Source: Streptomyces sp. IMTB 2501 (GTDB taxonomy: Bacteria; Actinomycetota; Actinomycetes; Streptomycetales; Streptomycetaceae). From it: a stretch of 64,000 nucleotides of DNA. Below are positions 59,397 to 64,000 of this stretch, piece after piece. The stretch is taken from contig NZ_MQUS01000002.1 in the NCBI RefSeq assembly GCF_001953885.1, forward strand, positions 1 through 64,000. The letters run 5' to 3'. The notes under the pieces are model-generated. The model did no database searches. It was not told the DNA's origin and worked only from the letters and a program-made list of their open reading frames with translations. Each line of letters starts with the position of its first letter. Position 1 is the stretch's first letter. Position numbers and translations under genes: made by a program.

Positions 59397-59582
59397 AGTG
59401 CGGGCCGGTTGTGGCGGGTCGCGCAGTTCCCCGCGCCCCTGGGGAACTGTGCTGCCGTCGGTTTCGAGGCGCCGTTGCCGTGCGGAGTGGCTGGGCTGTG
59501 CGGGGCCGTGTGCCGGTGCGGGTCCGTTGTGGCTGGTGGCGCAGTTCCCCGCGCTCCTTGGGGAACTGCGGTGCCGTCGGCT
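59397..59582. repeat. Tandem duplication of about 65 bp containing the CAGTTCCCC palindrome
   Basis: Two copies, about 118 bp apart, share GTGCGGG, TTGTGGC and then CAGTTCCCC-N8/9-GGGGAACTG (59424-59449 and 59542-59568) followed by GTGCCGTCGG. The arms are perfect 9-10 bp inverted repeats. It is the dispersed Streptomyces intergenic palindrome, here duplicated, and may end transcription after the ABC operon. Confidence 0.7.
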
Positions 59583-59646
59583 GTGTGGTCCCGCCGTCGC
59601 TGGTGAGCGAAACCCCCCGCCGCGCCTGGCCGAGGTCACCGCCCGG

Positions 59647-60321
59647 TCAGCCAGGAACGGCCGACCGGGCGGGAGCCTGTACCCCGGACACGGCGGGAGC
59701 ATGCGCCACGCTTGCAACCGGTGCCGCGGCACCGACGGGGGTCCCGGCGCGTACCGGAGTCCCGGCGGGCACAGGAGCGACAGGTAGCGAAGCCGCGGCC
59801 GACACCGGCGCCGATGCCGCCACGGGCACCGTGGACCGTACCGGGACCGGCTCCGGCCGTGGCTCCGTCGTACGGCGCGGGGTGTGAGCCGGATGCGGCC
59901 GTGCCACCGTCGGCGCAGACAGCGTGAACCACACGACCTTGCCGTTCTCGCCGTCCGGCCGGGCACCCCAGCTCTCGCTCACCGCCGCCACCATCGCGAG
60001 CCCCCGCCCGCAGGTGGCGAGGGGTGCGGCCGCCAGGAGGTGCGCGGCGTCGGCCAGCACCGGCAGTCGCGGATCGTGATCGCGCACCGAGACCGTGAGC
60101 CGGTCCGGCGCCAGCTCCAGCTCGACCGTGCACGACTTGTCGGGCCTGGCGTGCCGGTGCACATTGCTCAGCAGCTCCGTCACACCGAGCGCGGCCCGGT
60201 CTATCAACGGGTCCATATGCCAGTAACGCAACTGCGCAGATACGATTCTGCGGACCTGGCCGATCCGCGACGGCAGGGCTTGGAGCTCCACCGTGCAGTG
60301 CCTGCTTGGGTGACTGATCAC
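59647..60321 (-). CDS. Anti-sigma-type histidine-kinase-like ATPase
   Basis: 224 residues. The N-terminal 130 residues are an HATPase_c_2 domain: ELLSNVHRHARP (N-box), VRDHDPRLP and TCGRGLAMVAAVSESWG (G-box). The C-terminal tail (about 140-224) is Ala/Pro/Val-rich, with repeated PVxAGTPV units, probably disordered. Such ATPases bind and inhibit sigma factors or anti-sigma antagonists in Streptomyces. GTG 60321 is used. No sigma factor is nearby. Confidence 0.82.
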   Translation of the reverse strand: MISHPSRHCTVELQALPSRIGQVRRIVSAQLRYWHMDPLIDRAALGVTELLSNVHRHARPDKSCTVELELAPDRLTVSVRDHDPRLPVLADAAHLLAAAPLATCGRGLAMVAAVSESWGARPDGENGKVVWFTLSAPTVARPHPAHTPRRTTEPRPEPVPVRSTVPVAASAPVSAAASLPVAPVPAGTPVRAGTPVGAAAPVASVAHAPAVSGVQAPARSAVPG

Positions 60322-60573
60322 GGCTGCGACTCCCCGATGTAGAGGTCCGAAGGGACCGGAAGAACACGGAGAACAACGGATCCAGCAGGGTGCTTGCGTC
60401 CAGACAGCCGCCTGCTGCCATGGCCGGCGGGCTGGTTCGCAGCGTTATCGCCGGTAAACCCAGAGTGACGTGTGACCAGCGTGACCCAGGGGATGCGCTC
60501 CCGCAACTCGCCGCGACGGTCCGCTGTCAGGAGTACGCCACCGGGGTGATCCCGGCCGGCTGCCGTAGGCCGG

Positions 60574-60897
60574 TCAGCCGCCGCGGTTGGCGGCCCGGCG
60601 CACCGCCTCGATGAAACGCCGCGCCGCGGGCGGACCCGGCTCGCCCGGAGCGGGGTCCTGCTCGCCCAGCGTCAGCTGGTACCGCTTGCCGTTGATGTCG
60701 GCCAACGCCTTGTCGTCCGGCCCGAACCACGGCTTGGACGCGCGCACCGCCTGCACCGGGGCACTGTCGATCTCGCTGCCGTAGCTGGTGAGCAACTCCA
60801 CCCTGCCGTCGTTGATCCGGACCTGCCCCGCGCGGGTGAGCGAACGCATCCGCTTGCCGATCCGCACGCCCGAGGCTGTGAACTCCGGCTCCGCCAT
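60574..60897 (-). CDS. Conserved hypothetical protein
   Basis: 107 residues, soluble, no known motif. TASGVRIGKRMRSLTRAGQV, GRVELLTSYGSEIDSAPV, ASKPWFGPDDKALADINGKR and YQLTLGEQDP look like a small beta-barrel-rich domain. ATG 60897 is used. The C-terminal FIEAVRRAANRGG is basic. I do not know its function. Confidence 0.6.
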   Translation of the reverse strand: MAEPEFTASGVRIGKRMRSLTRAGQVRINDGRVELLTSYGSEIDSAPVQAVRASKPWFGPDDKALADINGKRYQLTLGEQDPAPGEPGPPAARRFIEAVRRAANRGG

Positions 60898-60949
60898 CCC
60901 TCGCCGCCCCCTTGCCCGTGTGCTCCCGCGATCCAGTGTGCGCCCCCGT

Positions 60950-61096
60950 AGGGCCTGTCCGACGATTCCCGTCTGCCCCGCGGTGTCCGGCACGCACGCT
61001 CGCAGCGTCGCCGAATCGCCCACGCTGCGATCGCACGCGCCGGACGCCACGGGGCCCGCCCTATGGTCGGACGACGGGAATCGTCGGACAGGCCCT
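60950..61096. mobile_element. MITE-like fold-back element C
   Basis: 147 bp whose ends, AGGGCCTGTCCGACGATTCC plus CGTC, are perfect 24-bp inverted repeats. The interior is also symmetric (GTCCGGC, CGCAGCGT on both sides), so the whole element folds into one long hairpin. No coding capacity. The ends share AGGGCCTGTCCG with elements at 38816 and 46692. Confidence 0.75.
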
Positions 61097-61350
61097 CGGA
61101 ACGACCGCTCCGTCGCGTGCAGTCTGCCCCGATGCGGCCGGAAGCACCAGTGCACGTGGAGTGCGTACCGCAGTCGCCCGGAGTACTCCCGCCAAATGCG
61201 CCCCCAACGTCCCCGCAGGGCTGTGCCACAGGGTGGCTTTGGGGGGACCAAAGATGCGTTTATGCAGGTGGGAAGCGGTGTCAAAGATGCCTATGCTCGA
61301 GATGCCGGGCGCGTGAGGCGTCGTCGGCGCCCAGCGTAAGGAGCACCGTC
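61097..61350. promoter_or_regulatory. Upstream region of the cysteine desulfhydrase gene
   Basis: About 250 bp with no clear gene. The last 100 bp are less GC-rich (around 61235-61300) and probably carry the promoter. No operator or leader peptide is evident. Confidence 0.35.
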
Positions 61351-62475
61351 GTGAGCACCACCCACCAGAGCAGACCCGGCGCCACCCTCGACGTCGACCG
61401 CAGTGACGCCGCCTATCGTGACTGGCTGAAAGAAGCCGTCCGAAAGGTGCAGGCCGACGCCAACCGGTCGGCGGACACGCACCTGCTGCGCTTCCCGCTG
61501 CCCGAGCACTGGGGCATCGACCTCTACCTCAAGGACGAGTCGACGCACCCCACCGGCAGCCTCAAGCACCGCCTCGCCCGCTCCCTCTTCCTCTACGGTC
61601 TCTGCAATGGCTGGATCCGGCCCGGCCGCCCGGTGATCGAGGCGTCCAGCGGCTCCACCGCCGTCTCCGAGGCCTACTTCGCCAAGCTGATCGGCGTGCC
61701 CTTCATCGCGGTCATGCCGCGCACGACGAGTGCCGAGAAGTGCCGACTCATCGAGTTCCACGGCGGCCAGTGCCACTTCGTGGACGACTCCCGGAAGATG
61801 TACGAGGAGTCGGCCCGCCTCGCGGTGGAGACCGGCGGCCACTACATGGACCAGTTCACCTACGCCGAGCGGGCCACGGACTGGCGCGGCAACAACAACA
61901 TCGCCGAATCCATCTTCCGGCAGCTGGAGTTGGAGCGCTTCCCGGAGCCGGCGTGGATCGTCGCCACGGCGGGCACCGGCGGCACCTCCGCGACCCTCGC
62001 GCGCTATGTCCACTACATGCAGTACGACACCCGTATCTGCGTCGCCGATCCGGACAACTCCTGTTTCTTCGAGGGCTGGACCACCGGCGATCCGGACGTC
62101 ACGTGTGACTGCGGCTCCCGGATCGAGGGCATCGGCCGGCCGCGCATGGAGCCGAGCTTCGTGCCCGGCGCGATCGACCGGATGATGAAGGTCCCGGACG
62201 CGGCGAGTGTCGCCGCCGTACGCGCCCTGGAGGGGGCCATCGGCCGCAAGGCGGGCGGCTCCACGGGCACCGGACTGTGGAGCGCGCTGAAGATCGTCTC
62301 CGAGATGGTGGCCGAGAACCGCCGGGGCAGCGTCGTCACCCTGCTGTGTGACCCGGGCGACCGCTATCTCGACAAGTACTACTCCGACGCCTGGCTCGCG
62401 GAACAGGGCCTGGACATCACGCCGTACGCGACGGCGATCGACACGCTCCTGGCGACGGGTGTGTGGCCGCACTGA
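61351..62475 (+). CDS. cds1: Cds1-like PLP-dependent cysteine desulfhydrase/cysteine synthase family
   Basis: 374 residues. Fold-type II PLP enzyme. Lys72 in PTGSLKHRL binds [23 protein letters not shown] replaces the SGNTG loop of true cysteine synthases and matches mycobacterial Cds1, which makes H2S, ammonia and pyruvate from cysteine. [15 protein letters not shown] is the phosphate cup. A CDC pair in [11 protein letters not shown] is unusual. GTG 61351 follows AAGGAG. A role as a cysteine synthase homologue is the alternative. Confidence 0.82.
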   Translation: MSTTHQSRPGATLDVDRSDAAYRDWLKEAVRKVQADANRSADTHLLRFPLPEHWGIDLYLKDESTHPTGSLKHRLARSLFLYGLCNGWIRPGRPVIEASSGSTAVSEAYFAKLIGVPFIAVMPRTTSAEKCRLIEFHGGQCHFVDDSRKMYEESARLAVETGGHYMDQFTYAERATDWRGNNNIAESIFRQLELERFPEPAWIVATAGTGGTSATLARYVHYMQYDTRICVADPDNSCFFEGWTTGDPDVTCDCGSRIEGIGRPRMEPSFVPGAIDRMMKVPDAASVAAVRALEGAIGRKAGGSTGTGLWSALKIVSEMVAENRRGSVVTLLCDPGDRYLDKYYSDAWLAEQGLDITPYATAIDTLLATGVWPH

Positions 62476-62707
62476 CCCGGCCCCGCCTCTTCGGCGGCCG
62501 TCGCCCGACGGGAGGGTGACAGGACTGTGTGGGTTTGGTGACGTCTCAATCCGGCTTGTGAGCAAGCTGGTTGTGTCTGAGTGACTGATAAGATCATCCC
62601 ACTTTTCAGTGGGCTGACGGCGTGTCACGTTGCGCGCCTGGGGGACAGTCGCAAAGCCACCATCGCGCTCAATTGCTCCTGGCGCGATGCGACTTGAAGA
62701 GAGTCTC

Positions 62708-63910
62708 ATGACGTCATTGACCCAGGATCCACTGCTGTGGATCTTGCTGGTGGTGCTCATCGCTGCGGTCGTCGCAGTGATGCGGGCCCGGAGAACCAAT
62801 ATGGCGCTCCGAAGAACGAGGAAGGATCTGGAGACAGGACTGAGCGAGGCCCGCGGCGATGTCGGTCAGCTCCACACACACATCGCCGCGCTGACCGCAC
62901 AGCAACAGCGCGACCTCGCGGACGTACGGGCGGACGCCGAGGCGGCGACCAAGGCGGTGCTGAAGTCCGCGATGGGAACGCTGCAGTCGCTCGCCGAGGA
63001 GCAGCAGGTCCTCCTGGACAGCCTCCTGAGGAAGTACGGCGACACCACGGAGGTCCTGGCCGACCTGATGTCGGTCGACCACACCGGCAGCCAGTTCGGC
63101 CGCCGCGCCAAGGGCATCTCCGTGCTGTGCGGCGGCTGGCTGGGCCGGCGTGACGGCGCCGCCACGGTCTACGACGTCGCGCGCAGCGCCCAGGGCCGGA
63201 TCAAGGACTTCAACCGGGTCAGCGTCCACTCGCAGGTCAACGTCTCGCTCGTCGGCAAGGCGGTCGAGCCGGTTGCCGTCGTGCTGGCGGAGGTGCTGGA
63301 CAACGCGACGAACTACAGTGCGCCCGGAACGCCCGTCGAGGTCAACATCCAGGCCGTACCGACCGGTGTGTGCTTCATCGTGGACGATGCCGGTCTGGGC
63401 ATGGACCAGGAGACCAAGGACCGGGCGGCGGCGCTGCTCACCGTCGACGGTCCCGTCGACATCACCGGTCTCGGCGATCCGCCGCGGTTCGGCTTCGCCG
63501 TGTGCGGCATGCTCGCCGCCCGCTACGGCTTCGCCGTCTCCGTCGGCTCCGTGTCCCCCTACGGCGGAGTGCGTGCAGTGATTCGTGTGCCCGAAAACCT
63601 TCTCGCGGCCGACGTTCCTTCCCCTCCGGCCGACGCCCAGATCCCCGCAGGCCCGGAGGAGGTACCCCAGAGGCTGGCGTCGGTTCCGGCCGTGGGCCCC
63701 TCGCACGTGGTGGGAACGACCCAGGGAGGTCTGCCCAAACGGCGCAGGCGCAGTGGCCCGGTCACGGTGGTCCCGGCCCTCGACACCGCCGGCCAGGAGC
63801 GAACGGCCGAGCCGGACAGCGAGGTCACGGCGTCGCGGCTCGGGGCGTTCGCGCGCGGTACACAGCTCGGGCGCACCACGAACACCACGGAAGGATCTGA
63901 CAACAAGTGA
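62708..63910 (+). CDS. cvnA: Conservon sensor ATPase (CvnA-like)
   Basis: 400 residues. One N-terminal membrane helix (about 9-27), a coiled-coil stretch (about 35-110), and a HATPase domain with LAEVLDNATNYSAPGTPV (N-box), FIVDDAGLGMD and GFAVCGMLAARYGFAVSV. The C-terminal 90 residues are Pro-rich. There is no clear phosphorylated His box. This is the first gene of the Streptomyces conservon order (cvnA-B-C-D), a GTPase signalling module at the membrane. The stop overlaps cvnB by four bases. Confidence 0.85.
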   Translation: MTSLTQDPLLWILLVVLIAAVVAVMRARRTNMALRRTRKDLETGLSEARGDVGQLHTHIAALTAQQQRDLADVRADAEAATKAVLKSAMGTLQSLAEEQQVLLDSLLRKYGDTTEVLADLMSVDHTGSQFGRRAKGISVLCGGWLGRRDGAATVYDVARSAQGRIKDFNRVSVHSQVNVSLVGKAVEPVAVVLAEVLDNATNYSAPGTPVEVNIQAVPTGVCFIVDDAGLGMDQETKDRAAALLTVDGPVDITGLGDPPRFGFAVCGMLAARYGFAVSVGSVSPYGGVRAVIRVPENLLAADVPSPPADAQIPAGPEEVPQRLASVPAVGPSHVVGTTQGGLPKRRRRSGPVTVVPALDTAGQERTAEPDSEVTASRLGAFARGTQLGRTTNTTEGSDNK

Positions 63911-64000
63911 AGATCGACCTGTCCTGGGTGCTGAACGACGTGCTGGAGGTGCGTGGAGCCCGGCACGCGGTCCTCGTCTCGGGCGACGGCCTGCTGCTGC
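63907..64000 (+). CDS. cvnB: Roadblock/LC7-domain protein, CvnB-like (partial)
   Basis: GTG 63907 overlaps the cvnA stop. The visible residues, KIDLSWVLNDVLEVRGARHA and VLVSGDGLLL, are the start of a roadblock/LC7 domain. The frame runs off the window. By gene order a DUF742 protein and a small GTPase should follow. Confidence 0.8.
   Translation, partial: MKIDLSWVLNDVLEVRGARHAVLVSGDGLLL

Overview
The window is high-GC actinomycete chromosome, almost certainly Streptomyces. GTG starts, ATGA/GTGA start-stop overlaps, mycothiol-type DinB proteins, a conservon, an AfsR/BldA-type TTA codon and the common Streptomyces intergenic palindromes all point that way. It is a mosaic of short operons of central and peripheral metabolism with regulators, interrupted by one intact insertion sequence and several small inverted-repeat (MITE-like) elements. 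There are no rRNA genes, CRISPR arrays or obvious prophage, and only one degenerate tRNA-like sequence.

Left part (1-15 kb): an IS5-type element with a -1 frameshift transposase forms the left edge and ends inside the stop codon of a glyoxalase-fold gene. Then come a GNAT, a glycerophosphodiesterase, and a DUF6421 / SDR / threonine aldolase operon. A divergent lipid locus follows (6975-13313). One arm carries homologues of OleB (alpha/beta hydrolase), OleC (AMP ligase / beta-lactone synthetase) and OleD (ketoreductase). The other carries an OleA-like thiolase, a free acyl carrier protein and a FabF-type ketosynthase. The OleA-like gene has the only in-frame TTA codon I noticed, and the divergent promoter region holds a tandem 19-bp repeat with a palindromic core. 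This is the best candidate in the window for an under-described system: an olefin or beta-lactone pathway apparently fed by its own ACP and ketosynthase and possibly under bldA control.

Middle (15-40 kb): thioredoxin with DUF4395; a cysteine-containing leader peptide ahead of a flavin reductase; etfB-etfA; an endonuclease/phosphatase-family gene broken by an amber codon; a DUF6986 aldolase with an IclR-like operator; a membrane Ser/Thr kinase; a LacI / ROK kinase / GH27 alpha-galactosidase locus; DinB-type proteins; a fused P-loop kinase-Nudix protein; an M20 peptidase; a geranylgeranyl-reductase-like flavoprotein; a deazaflavin-type nitroreductase and TetR regulator with twin operators; a NarL-type two-component system; and two MITE-like elements side by side next to an MFS exporter with its MarR regulator.

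Right part (40-64 kb): a second MFS, a DeoR-regulated sugar isomerase-aldolase operon, an RlmG-type methyltransferase, AlkB, a ROK repressor coupled to a Nudix hydrolase, and a LysR regulator divergent from a plant/chloroplast-type ketol-acid reductoisomerase. These are followed by a TetR-DUF4865-phosphotriesterase operon, an ABC exporter of the MacB/FtsX kind, an anti-sigma-type ATPase, a Cds1-like cysteine desulfhydrase, and the start of a conservon (cvnA, partial cvnB).

A recurring pattern is that small inverted-repeat elements ending in (C)TAG sit exactly on gene stop codons. This is seen at 946-949, 39157-39160, 46692-46694, 46812-46815 and 53076-53079.
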